Assembly (NCBI GenBank): GCA_031270205.1
Contig: JAISYA010000170.1
Location: forward strand, 1-12,405
DNA length: 12,405 nucleotides
Reading direction: 5' to 3'
From: Treponema sp.
GTDB lineage: Bacteria; Spirochaetota; Spirochaetia; Treponematales; Breznakiellaceae
Part shown: one piece after another, positions 5,986 to 12,405 of the stretch
Layout: each line of letters opens with the position of its first letter
Position numbering within the stretch: the first letter of the stretch is position 1
The notes under the pieces: model-generated
The model's database searches: none
What the model saw: only the letters and a program-made list of their open reading frames with translations
Told to the model about the DNA's origin: nothing
Position numbers and translations under genes: made by a program

Positions 5986-8133
5986 ATGAATTGCCGCGGA
6001 GAGTGCGAATGCGGTTCCGTTATTGATTTTACGAAGACGCTGGTTGCTGAGTTATACGGTTCAAACAGTTTTTCCAACATGGTCATGCGGGAAAAGCTGC
6101 CCAAGAATATTTTTAGGGAAATTGTAGCGGTCCAGAACAGCGAAAAGGAACTGACCCTGGAAGTGGCCGAAGTGGTTGCCGCCGCCATGCGGGACTGGGC
6201 CATTGAGAAAGGCGCTTCCCACTATACCCACTGGTTCCATCCCCTCACGGGCCTTACCGCCGAAAAACACGACAGTTTTATTTCTCCCACCGGTGACGGC
6301 GGGGTAATAATGGAATTTTCGGGCAAGGAGTTGATCAAGGGCGAGCCTGACGCTTCGAGTTTCCCTTCGGGCGGTTTGCGGGCGACCTTTGAGGCCCGCG
6401 GCTACACCGCCTGGGACGTTACCAGCCCGGCTTTTCTCAAGCAGGATAAAACCGGGACCACCCTGTGCATTCCCACGGCCTTTATCAGCTACTACGGTCA
6501 GGCCCTGGATAAAAAAGTGCCGCTCCTCAAATCCATCGACGCCCTTTCCAAACAGGCCGTCAGGGTGCTGCGGGCTTTGGGAAATGAAACATCAAAGCGC
6601 GTGATTACCACCGTCGGTCCCGAGCAGGAATATTTTCTGATTGATAAAAAATTCTACGACCAGCGGCCCGACCTTATTCTTACGGGGCGCACGATTTTCG
6701 GCGCGCTGCCCGCCAAGGGCCAGGAAATGGAAGACCATTACTTCGGCGCCATTAAAGAACGTGTCGCGGATTTTATGCGTGAGCTGAACTACGAACTCTG
6801 GAAAGTCGGTATTCCCGCCAAAACCCAGCACAATGAAGTCGCGCCTAACCAGTTTGAGATTGCCCCGGTTTACGCCAACAGCAGCGCCGCGGTAGACGCC
6901 AATCAGATGGTGATGGAAACCATTCGCAGCGTGGCCCGCCGCCACGGCATGGAAGGGCTGCTCCACGAAAAACCCTTTGCCGGCGTCAACGGATCGGGCA
7001 AGCACAACAACTGGTCGCTTGCCACTGACGACGGGATCAACCTTTTTGATCCGGGGGAGAACCCCGAATCAAACGCCCGCTTCCTCCTCTTTGCCGCGGC
7101 GGTTGTGGAAGCTGTTGACCGTTACGCGCTGTTGATCCGCTCGGCGGTTGCCACATCGGGCAACGATCACCGCCTGGGCGCCAACGAGGCCCCTCCCGCA
7201 ATCGTGTCGATTTTCTTCGGCGGCCCCCTCACCGAAATACTCGATAATATCGCCGAAGGCAAAACCGGCGGCAAGACCGAAGGCGGGGCGCAGATAAAAC
7301 TCGGCGTTACGAGCCTTCCCAATCTGCCCAAGGACGTTTCAGACCGGAACCGGACCAGCCCCTTTGCCTTTACCGGCAACAAATTTGAATTCCGCATGGT
7401 AGGCTCTTCCCAGTCAATGGCCACCCCAAACACCTACCTCAACGTGGCCGTGGCCCAGGTACTCTCCGAGTTCGCCGAAAAACTGGAAAATGCCGCCGAC
7501 AAAAACGAGGCCATTCAGTCCATCATCAAGGAATCCTACAGCCGGCACCGCAAAGTGGTTTTTAACGGCAACGGCTATTCGGACGAATGGGTCAGGGAAG
7601 CCGAGCGCCGCGGGCTGCCCAACGTGAAGAACGCGGTGGACGCGCTTCTGGTTCTTATCCGCAGCGAGACCATTTCCCTGTTTGAGACCCACAGGGTGCT
7701 CACCAAGGAAGAGATGGAAAGCCGCTATCACATCTACCTGGAAAAATATTCCAAGCAGATAAACATAGAGGCCGGTGTTACCATTGATCTAGGCAGGCGT
7801 TACATTTTCCCCGCGGCCACCGCCTACGCCGGCTCCCTGGCCGCCGACGCCTCTTCCCTTGCGGCCATCGGCGCAAACAACGTGCCCCAGGCGAAACGCG
7901 CCAAACGCATCTCCGACATTCTGGCGGAACTGTATGACGACATCGCCAGGCTGGAAACGGTTCTCGCCGAATCCCAGGGGGTTGAGGATGTTCCCGCCCA
8001 GGCCAAGGCCTATTTTGAAAAAGTCCGTCCCGCCATGGACACGGTTCGTCTTAAGGTGGACACTCTGGAAAAACTGGTCGCCAAGGAAGCCTGGCCCTTA
8101 CCCGGCTACGAAGAACTGCTGTTTAAGCTGTAA
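5986..8133 (+). CDS. glnN: Glutamine synthetase type III (GSIII)
   Basis: Catalyses ATP-dependent synthesis of glutamine from glutamate and ammonium, in the cytoplasm. The 715-aa length is characteristic of type III enzymes (about 700-730 aa) and far longer than GSI or GSII. The N-terminal GSIII region (about 30-170) is recognisable from FSNMVMREKLPKNIFREI and the glycine-rich stretch FPSGGLRATFEARGYTAWD. Catalytic-domain motifs include GPEQEYFLID, NGSGKHNNWS (335-344), SGNDHRLGANEAPPA (391-405) and FRMVGSSQSMATPN. The C-terminal helical extension after about residue 520 is also typical. The protein starts with three Cys in its first nine residues (C3, C7, C9), which I do not recognise as a GSIII feature. 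Expression from the sigma-54 promoter at 5938-5953 implies nitrogen control. The gene seems monocistronic, flanked by a convergent pair downstream. Confidence 0.96.
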   Translation: MNCRGECECGSVIDFTKTLVAELYGSNSFSNMVMREKLPKNIFREIVAVQNSEKELTLEVAEVVAAAMRDWAIEKGASHYTHWFHPLTGLTAEKHDSFISPTGDGGVIMEFSGKELIKGEPDASSFPSGGLRATFEARGYTAWDVTSPAFLKQDKTGTTLCIPTAFISYYGQALDKKVPLLKSIDALSKQAVRVLRALGNETSKRVITTVGPEQEYFLIDKKFYDQRPDLILTGRTIFGALPAKGQEMEDHYFGAIKERVADFMRELNYELWKVGIPAKTQHNEVAPNQFEIAPVYANSSAAVDANQMVMETIRSVARRHGMEGLLHEKPFAGVNGSGKHNNWSLATDDGINLFDPGENPESNARFLLFAAAVVEAVDRYALLIRSAVATSGNDHRLGANEAPPAIVSIFFGGPLTEILDNIAEGKTGGKTEGGAQIKLGVTSLPNLPKDVSDRNRTSPFAFTGNKFEFRMVGSSQSMATPNTYLNVAVAQVLSEFAEKLENAADKNEAIQSIIKESYSRHRKVVFNGNGYSDEWVREAERRGLPNVKNAVDALLVLIRSETISLFETHRVLTKEEMESRYHIYLEKYSKQINIEAGVTIDLGRRYIFPAATAYAGSLAADASSLAAIGANNVPQAKRAKRISDILAELYDDIARLETVLAESQGVEDVPAQAKAYFEKVRPAMDTVRLKVDTLEKLVAKEAWPLPGYEELLFKL

Positions 8134-8142
8134 GTAAATTAA

Positions 8143-8172
8143 AGGGGAGTCCGTTTGCGTTCCGGCTCCCCT
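8143..8172 (+). terminator. Stem-loop after glnN
   Basis: AGGGGAG (8143-8149) pairs with CTCCCCT (8166-8172), and CCG (8151-8153) can pair with CGG (8163-8165) after a one-base bulge. It starts ten bases after the glnN stop. No T-run follows. It probably marks the 3' end of the glnN transcript and faces the convergent yggU gene. Confidence 0.6.
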
Positions 8173-8267
8173 CGTGTTCAGTAACAATACAGCCGAATGA
8201 TGCCTGTTACGCTTCTTCGTTCAGTATTAAGCCGTTCGCGTTTTGTACACTTTGGTAAAAGCGCCCG
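8173..8267. other. Convergent intergenic spacer
   Basis: No gene is visible. It holds a 6-bp inverted repeat GTAACA (8181-8186) / TGTTAC (8205-8210) and a direct repeat GTTCAGTA (8176-8183 and 8219-8226). Neither can be tied to a function. Confidence 0.4.
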
Positions 8268-8594
8268 CTATTGCCGGCCCTTCGGCCGGGCCCGCCACGG
8301 GCGTTCCCCTTCCGCCATTTTCATCAACTGTTCCCCGTACTCCGGCTGTATGGCGAGGATTTTCAGGCGGGACTTTTCACCGCCGACAAGCCGTATATCC
8401 CGTTTGGCGCAGCCCAGAGCTTTGGCAAACCAGCTGACCAGTTCGGCGTTGGCCCTGCCGTCTTCGGGCGCGGAGGCTATGCGTATTTTCAGGCGCTTGT
8501 CTTTAATTCCGGCGCATTCGGTTTTTGACGCGCCCGGTACGGCCTTGATACTGACGTGAATCACGCCGTCTGTTACGCGAAACCAGTTTTCCAT
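8268..8594 (-). CDS. YggU/DUF167 family protein (UPF0235)
   Basis: A 108-aa protein of the DUF167 (YggU) family, widespread and structurally known but of unestablished function. Family motifs are VKAVPGA-like IKAVPGASKTE (17-27), the conserved APEDGRANAEL (42-52) corresponding to the family pattern APxxGxANxxL, and GGEKSRLKIL (71-80). Length matches the family. The ATG at 8594 is preceded by an AGAGG-like ribosome binding site and lies three bases after the stop of the upstream 197-aa gene, so the two are co-transcribed and probably coupled. A short GC-rich hairpin, CGGCC and GGCCG with a four-base loop, overlaps the last codons before the stop. Confidence 0.88.
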   Translation of the reverse strand: MENWFRVTDGVIHVSIKAVPGASKTECAGIKDKRLKIRIASAPEDGRANAELVSWFAKALGCAKRDIRLVGGEKSRLKILAIQPEYGEQLMKMAEGERPWRARPKGRQ

Positions 8595-8597
8595 GAC

Positions 8598-9191
8598 TCA
8601 GCCTCTTTTCCTGACCGGGGGAAGCCAGCGGGATTCCCCGATTCGCCATTCAAACGAATAGCCGCCTTCAGGGGAGGGTGAAGCGCCGCCCGCCGCAAGG
8701 GGCCGGTAGACCATGTTTGCCAGCGCCGCCGCCCTGAAGGAGATGGCCGGCGCTTCAGGAGCGGTCTTTTCGGAAGCGCGCGTCAGGGCAGCCCCCAGTA
8801 CCAGCGGCGAGAAACGGTATGTGATTTTTGCGGCGGCCCCAGGCGTAAAGGCCCCGTCCGGCAGCGAGATGTCCAGCGACGGGCCGAATACCGCGGCGTT
8901 TCCAAGGACATTTTCGGGAAAGGCGGCGCGGGAGGCGGGGCCGATTTTGATTTTTCCGTCCCTGCCCGCGGAGAGGCTTTGCTCCCGCAGGGCGCCGGCG
9001 CAGTGTTTCAATTCCCCGGCGCTAAAGGGGCGGGAAAGAATCGCCAGGGGCGCGGCCCAGGGAAAGGACCACGCGCCGCAGAAACCGGAGGCGAATAAAG
9101 AGGCGCTGTAGGAACGCAGGGGCAGCCGCGCGTCCCGGTGCGGTATGAGGATGAGGAGCCTGATCGCCGGGCCTTCCCGATGGATTTTCAA
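8598..9191 (-). CDS. Uncharacterised 197-aa protein upstream of yggU
   Basis: I do not recognise the family. The likely start is TTG at 9191; an in-frame stop lies 18 bases upstream and no in-frame ATG is near. The N-terminal third (IRLLILIPHRDARLPLRSYS, then SGFCGAWSFPWAAPLA) has hydrophobic segments but is not a convincing signal peptide or membrane anchor; the rest is Ala/Gly/Pro-rich with scattered charged residues and ends in a basic tail. Reality is supported by tight coupling to yggU (three-base gap), by codon pattern, and by a TATAAT on the minus strand at 9214-9209 upstream. The opposite strand has a 132-aa open frame at 8713-9111 which I regard as a shadow. Gene existence is fairly secure; function is unknown. 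Confidence 0.65.
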   Translation of the reverse strand: MKIHREGPAIRLLILIPHRDARLPLRSYSASLFASGFCGAWSFPWAAPLAILSRPFSAGELKHCAGALREQSLSAGRDGKIKIGPASRAAFPENVLGNAAVFGPSLDISLPDGAFTPGAAAKITYRFSPLVLGAALTRASEKTAPEAPAISFRAAALANMVYRPLAAGGASPSPEGGYSFEWRIGESRWLPPVRKRG

Positions 9192-9230
9192 AATTGCCGT
9201 TCCATGTTATTATATGGCAGTATAATAAGG
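9185..9230. promoter_or_regulatory. Divergent promoter region with perfect inverted repeat
   Basis: TTATTATA (9207-9214), TGGCAG, TATAATAA (9221-9228) form a perfect 8-bp inverted repeat. It contains TATAAT on the plus strand (9221-9226) and TATAAT on the minus strand (9214-9209). A plus-strand alternative is TTTTCA (9185-9190), 17 bases, TATTAT (9208-9213), with an extended TG at 9205-9206; this would place AAGG (9227-9230) as a ribosome binding site for the ATG at 9238. The two divergent genes thus share a region of only 46 bases. Confidence 0.6.
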
Positions 9231-9237
9231 AATCGAT

Positions 9238-10017
9238 ATGAAATATAAGACCAAAATGCTGGTGGAGCGTTTCACGAAAACCCTTTCCAAATGGCCCAGC
9301 GTTGAATGTATAACGGTGAACGAGGCGGCCCTGCCGGATACGCTTGATCCCTATTTTGCCTTGATCCTGGACGTGTTTTGTTCAGCCCCCATTCCCGGCG
9401 CGGAAGAGCGCTGCAGGCTCTATGGCGGCGATGTGGCGGCCTTTGAAAGTTCGGACCACAACCAGAAGGATCGTTTTCTCATCGGCGATATTCCCGTGCG
9501 CCTGGAATATAAATTCACCGAAAAAACAGAGGAACTGGTTTCCATCACCGATACCAAACAGGAATTCCTGTGGCTGCTTAAAGATTCAGGAACCTACGGT
9601 TTTTACCGGCTCGTTAACGGAGAAATTGTTTTTTCGCGTAACAACTGGATTGACGGAATCCGCAGGCGTCTTGAAAATCCCGGGGATCAGTTCTGGATGG
9701 CAATGCGCGGCGCGGCCCAGTCAAAAATGGAACATTTTCTTTCTGACCTGGGGGCGGCGAGTTTCCAGGAAGACGAGTTTCACTACCTTATCTCCTCGGC
9801 CGGTTTTATCAAGACGGCCTGCCTCACCCTGTTCTGTATCAACCGGCGTTTCGAGCCTTCGCACCGGGCCTATTACAAACAGATACGGGAATTGCCGGTA
9901 CTGCCCGAATCTTTTCCGGCGGAATTTGAAAACTTCCTTAGTACCGATCCGGATATGACTATGGAACGCAGGTTTGCCCTGGCAAAACTAATCGCCAGGG
10001 GCGTTATCGCGCTGTAA
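9238..10017 (+). CDS. Uncharacterised protein, weakly nucleotidyltransferase-like (DUF4037-type)
   Basis: A complete 259-aa cytoplasmic protein with no signal peptide. The C-terminal half is helical and recalls DUF4037/MNT-type nucleotidyltransferases: a line such as LFCINRRFEPSHRAYYKQI followed by LPVLPESFPAEFENFL resembles the alpha-helical tail of that group. The N-terminal half has PYFALILDVF and a later LEYKF that could be the acidic strand residues of a degenerate nucleotidyltransferase fold, but the canonical GS-x10-DxD motif is not present in recognisable form. I infer a distant or inactive member. The start ATG 9238 has AAGG seven bases upstream. The next gene begins ten bases after the stop, so the two form an operon. 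Confidence 0.6.
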   Translation: MKYKTKMLVERFTKTLSKWPSVECITVNEAALPDTLDPYFALILDVFCSAPIPGAEERCRLYGGDVAAFESSDHNQKDRFLIGDIPVRLEYKFTEKTEELVSITDTKQEFLWLLKDSGTYGFYRLVNGEIVFSRNNWIDGIRRRLENPGDQFWMAMRGAAQSKMEHFLSDLGAASFQEDEFHYLISSAGFIKTACLTLFCINRRFEPSHRAYYKQIRELPVLPESFPAEFENFLSTDPDMTMERRFALAKLIARGVIAL

Positions 10018-10027
10018 AACAGGTCTC

Positions 10028-11767
10028 ATGTTTTCCCGGCGCAGGCGTTTTTCATTTCCGCTGACGCGGTTTCTCTTTCTTTTTTCGGTTTTTGTATCCT
10101 GCGGCGGGACAGATCCGGTACAGTTTCCCGTCCGGGGGACCAGCGCCGCCCTTGCCGCTTTAAGCCGGAACGCCGCCGGGGGGATTATTGATTTTGCCAA
10201 ACCGGAAAAACTCGAATACCGTTTTGATACATCTCTGTTTATTCCGTCCCTTTCATCCCTTGAAATCGAATATGATTTTTCCGTTCCGCCTTCAACGGAA
10301 ACAGCGGAACAGTACCAGCTTGTGCTGGAAACGGAGGGCGATTCCTGGGCCCTGCCGATGGATTTGTCGTTTCTCGGAATAGACAGCGGCGGGGCCGCGG
10401 GCGCCGCCGGAGTCATTCATTACGCAGTGCCGGCAGGCGATTCTTTTTCAGGAAGTTTCAATATATACCTTTCGGCCGCAGACTCCGGCGCGAAAAAAAA
10501 TCCGCCGGGGGGAAAGGCCCTTCCCCGTTTTCAGATCCGTTCACTGGAAATAAAAAAACGCTGGTTCGGTTATTATCAGGCGGATGAAAACGGCGCCGTA
10601 CACTGTTTTACCAGTCCCTTTGTGTACCGGCGGTCCGGCGCGCAAGAGACCCCGCAGAGTTACGTGATTGATCCGCCCGGCGTCTTTGCCGTACCGGGAA
10701 GCCCCGGCCCGCTGCCGGAACTGTCGGTCGAACTGTTACCGGGGCGGGAAGCCGCCGCTGTCGCGGGGAACCTGCGCTTTGAGGCTTCTCCCTACGCGGC
10801 GGAGCTGCGCATTCCCGCGGACTTCCGGCCCGGGGCCGGGCCGGTAATTATTTCGGGAGACCGCGTCAAGGCGTTTCATCTGCGGTATATCGCGCCACAG
10901 CCCTTTCCCGCGCCGATTACGGCGGACCCCGGTCTCATCCTCGCCTGGCCTGAAGAACAATGGCGCGACAGCCGTTACGAGCTGTTCCGCTGGGAACAGT
11001 TCCCTTCGCTTTTGATTTTCGACACGGCCGATTACGCCGTACAGGACCGCCTGTTTAAACGCCTCGCTTTTTTTACCGAAAAAGCGGGCTTTCGCGGCCG
11101 GCTTGCCCCCGACTGGGAAATCGCCGATCTGCACGGCTGGAACGCCCATGACTACCGCTCCGAAGACCTTGCCCGCTTTTTTGAAGCCGCCCGCGCCTCA
11201 AACTTTCCCCTGCTGCCCGAAGAACGGGAGCTTGAGCGGATACTCCTTGATAACGGGATCATCCGTTCCGGCGGGGGCATATCAGGCGGGGAGGGCGGGA
11301 TCATCTCCATATCGCGGGAATCACCGGCGTATCTCCGCTCCACGTTCATCGTTCACGAGTCCTTCCACGGCCTGTTTTTTATTGACGCGGAGTTCCGCGC
11401 CTTCAGCCGTAACCGCTGGGAGAATCTGAGTCCGCCGGCAAAACGGTTCATCACTGCGTATTTTGATTACCAGCATTACGACATTGAGGACGAGTATCTT
11501 GTGGTAAACGAATTCATGGCGCACATTTTGCAGCAGCCCCCTTCCCGGGCAAGCCGCTACTTCGGCGAAATCCTCCCCTCCCGCCTTGAAACCTCTCCCC
11601 GGCGCAGGGCGGCCCTCCCCGAAAAAGACCCCGTTACCGGCCTCCGCCCCGTCCTTGCCGAAGTCTTCGCCGCGGAAGCCGCGGCCTTTTCCGCCTGGGT
11701 GAACCGCCGCTGGGGCCTTTCCGCCGGCCGGGTGCGGCAGGTAACGGTAACGGAACCGGCCCTTTGA
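10028..11767 (+). CDS. Lipoprotein with HExxH zinc-metallopeptidase signature
   Basis: A 579-aa predicted lipoprotein. A basic N-terminus (SRRRRF) and hydrophobic stretch end in FVSC, with the lipidated Cys at residue 25; the lipobox is relaxed, as often in spirochaetes. The N-terminal ~300 residues are beta-rich with no family I recognise. The C-terminal part has HESFHG (His443, Glu444, His447), an HExxH zinc site, and a downstream NEFMAH in which Glu495 is a plausible third zinc ligand (gluzincin arrangement, 47 residues between). The sequence ends in a basic/Ala-rich tail. I infer an outer-membrane or periplasmic zinc peptidase; the substrate is unknown. It is the second gene of the operon starting at 9238, ten bases after that stop, with only a weak ACAGG ribosome binding site. 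The frame is intact. Confidence 0.75.
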   Translation: MFSRRRRFSFPLTRFLFLFSVFVSCGGTDPVQFPVRGTSAALAALSRNAAGGIIDFAKPEKLEYRFDTSLFIPSLSSLEIEYDFSVPPSTETAEQYQLVLETEGDSWALPMDLSFLGIDSGGAAGAAGVIHYAVPAGDSFSGSFNIYLSAADSGAKKNPPGGKALPRFQIRSLEIKKRWFGYYQADENGAVHCFTSPFVYRRSGAQETPQSYVIDPPGVFAVPGSPGPLPELSVELLPGREAAAVAGNLRFEASPYAAELRIPADFRPGAGPVIISGDRVKAFHLRYIAPQPFPAPITADPGLILAWPEEQWRDSRYELFRWEQFPSLLIFDTADYAVQDRLFKRLAFFTEKAGFRGRLAPDWEIADLHGWNAHDYRSEDLARFFEAARASNFPLLPEERELERILLDNGIIRSGGGISGGEGGIISISRESPAYLRSTFIVHESFHGLFFIDAEFRAFSRNRWENLSPPAKRFITAYFDYQHYDIEDEYLVVNEFMAHILQQPPSRASRYFGEILPSRLETSPRRRAALPEKDPVTGLRPVLAEVFAAEAAAFSAWVNRRWGLSAGRVRQVTVTEPAL

Positions 11768-11807
11768 CAAACCGCTTGTACTACCGGTCCGCTCCCCAAT
11801 TCCGCAA

Positions 11808-11828
11808 GTTGTTCAAAGAACGAACAAC
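11808..11828 (+). terminator. Inverted repeat after the metallopeptidase operon
   Basis: GTTGTTC (11808-11814) pairs perfectly with GAACAAC (11822-11828) with a 7-base loop. T-rich sequence follows (ATTTCCCGCTTTTTT), so it could be the operon terminator, though the T-run is interrupted. An alternative inner pairing GTTC/GAAC (11811-11814, 11818-11821) is possible. Confidence 0.45.
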
Positions 11829-12100
11829 ATTTCCCGCTTTTTTCATGTTTTTTTTCCCGCCGCAATTCCCCTTTCCGCCGTGTCCCCGCCCTGATTCGCG
11901 TATCTTAAACCCGTTCCCGCCGGATTTTGCGAATACAAAACCGGATTTCCCCCCTTTTTCCCCGCTTTCCCGCTTGCTTTTCGCCGGTTTTTCGAATTTC
12001 CCTTCGTAAAAGAATAAAGTACTCCCCGCATGCGCCCCGGCGAAGAGTGAGCGAACCGCCCTTATGGGAGCCGCGATTTTTTATGTTTTCTATAACATTA
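11829..12100. other. Pyrimidine-rich non-coding region
   Basis: No convincing gene. The plus strand is strongly pyrimidine-biased: 42 of 51 bases at 11830-11880 and 48 of 60 at 11941-12000. The two open frames here (plus strand to 12009, minus strand 11905-12201) encode biased Pro/Phe- or Gly/Arg/Lys-rich sequence and lack start signals. Confidence 0.6.
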
Positions 12101-12103
12101 TTG

Positions 12104-12131
12104 TTGACAAAAAAAAAAAACAATCTATATT
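12104..12131 (+). promoter_or_regulatory. Strong promoter with A12 run in the spacer
   Basis: A perfect -35 TTGACA (12104-12109) and a -10 TATATT (12126-12131, 5 of 6) are separated by 16 bases. The run of 12 A (12109-12120) starts in the last -35 base and fills most of the spacer. ATTGTT (12100-12105) and AACAAT (12119-12124) flank the run as an inverted repeat. Transcription should start near A12138. Confidence 0.7.
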
Positions 12132-12137
12132 CTTTGT

Positions 12138-12350
12138 AGCGGTAATCACCCCAAGGGCGATTGCCGAAAACCGCCGCGTTGCGGCGGCGCATTGGGTACA
12201 AAGGGGAACCCGGCAGCGGGTAAGGTCCTGCGGTCTGTCAAGGCCGCGCCCTGTCAGGGCGCGGGATCGCTCCCCTTGGTATATAACGAAGGGACAACGG
12301 CGTTTGATTTGCGGTGGCAAAAAACGCGGGCGTTCCGGAAAGGAAGGAGT
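12138..12350 (+). ncRNA. Structured 5' leader, candidate cis-regulatory RNA
   Basis: The ~219-nt leader contains several strong helices: CCCAA/TTGGG (12150-12154 with 12192-12196) enclosing GGC/GCC (12156-12165) and a perfect 7-bp CCGCCGC/GCGGCGG hairpin (12171-12187); AAGGGGA/TCCCCTT (12201-12207 with 12271-12277) enclosing CCCG/CGGG (12209-12220) and a perfect 9-bp CCGCGCCCT/AGGGCGCGG hairpin (12244-12264); and GCGTTT plus TTTGC with GCAAAAAACGC (12300-12327, two-base bulge). CTCCCCTT (12270-12277) can alternatively pair with the ribosome binding site AAGG..GGAG (12340-12349). I could not match it to a known riboswitch consensus. Confidence 0.55.
12340..12349 (+). promoter_or_regulatory. 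Ribosome binding site of the last gene
   Basis: AAGGAAGGAG precedes two in-frame ATGs. GGAG (12346-12349) is one base from ATG 12351 and seven bases from ATG 12357, so 12357 is the better-placed start for that core; the upstream AGG half (12341-12343) would suit 12351. Confidence 0.75.
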
Positions 12351-12405
12351 ATGAACATGAAGAAAACGTTTGTAAAACTGGGAGTGCTTGCCGTGGCGCT
12401 GGCGC
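12351..12405 (+). CDS. Exported protein, 5' fragment only
   Basis: The gene runs off the right edge. The visible sequence encodes MNMKKTFVKLGVLAVALA, a typical signal peptide start (basic n-region, hydrophobic h-region), so the product is exported. ATG 12357, which gives MKKTFVKLG, may be the true start by ribosome binding site spacing. A strong promoter and long structured leader suggest a highly or conditionally expressed envelope or periplasmic protein. The family cannot be determined from this fragment. Confidence 0.75.
   Translation, partial: MNMKKTFVKLGVLAVALA

Noticed and set aside
8713..9111. 132-aa plus-strand open frame opposite the 197-aa gene
   Set aside because: Low-complexity Ala/Ser/Pro composition and no promoter or ribosome binding site; the minus-strand frame is coupled to yggU and has an upstream TATAAT.
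11764..12009. 81-aa Pro/Phe-rich plus-strand open frame after the metallopeptidase gene
   Set aside because: It starts with TTG inside the preceding gene, and its composition simply reflects pyrimidine-rich DNA.
12150..12290. Leader as a tmRNA, SRP RNA, RNase P RNA or tRNA
   Set aside because: None of the conserved cores (for example the SRP GGAAGGAAGCAGCC loop, RNase P GAGGAAAGTCC, or TTCGANTC T-loop) is present; the GGAAGGAG near 12345 is the ribosome binding site.
12064..12354. 96-aa open frame through the leader of the last gene
   Set aside because: It starts upstream of the predicted transcription start, crosses strong RNA hairpins and encodes basic low-homology sequence. The leader interpretation explains the region better.
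1..12405. CRISPR array, insertion sequence, transposase, toxin-antitoxin or defence genes
   Set aside because: No regularly spaced repeats, transposase motifs or terminal inverted repeats with target duplications were seen, and no small paired genes with toxin or antitoxin features.

Overview
The window looks like a chromosomal segment (or contig end) of a spirochaete, most plausibly a Treponema-like bacterium. This is an inference from the chemotaxis cheR-cheB pair, several spirochaete-style lipoproteins with relaxed lipoboxes, and a type III glutamine synthetase. No ribosomal or other strict phylogenetic marker is present. GC is moderate to high except in the first ~770 bases, which are clearly AT-richer.

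Layout. (1) 1-766: a homopolymer of 19 C at the very edge, then a 5'-truncated SAM-dependent methyltransferase of the TylF/macrocin O-methyltransferase type. (2) 786-1340: a DUF1697 protein. (3) 1486-3453: cheR and cheB, the receptor methylation and demethylation pair. (4) 3546-5716: two overlapping genes, a single-pass membrane protein and a Pro/Ala-rich lipoprotein with a C-terminal TPR-like segment. (5) 5717-8133: a regulatory region with a consensus sigma-54 promoter feeding glnN (GSIII). (6) 8268-9191, minus strand: a YggU/DUF167 protein and an uncharacterised 197-aa protein. (7) 9207-9228: a perfect inverted repeat carrying -10 elements for both directions. (8) 9238-11767: an operon of a probable nucleotidyltransferase-like protein and a lipoprotein with an HExxH zinc-protease signature. 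(9) 11768-12350: a ~580-base non-coding region with a pyrimidine-rich part, a strong promoter with a 12-A run in its spacer, and a ~219-nt GC-rich leader with several strong hairpins, in front of an exported protein whose gene runs off the right edge.

Three themes deserve attention. First, several genes have a -10 hexamer ending only 7-9 bases before the start codon and no Shine-Dalgarno sequence, which suggests leaderless mRNAs. Second, the nitrogen-assimilation gene has its own consensus sigma-54 promoter. Third, the structured leader at the right end can be drawn with two mutually exclusive pairings, one of which hides the ribosome binding site. It is the best candidate here for an undescribed cis-regulatory RNA.
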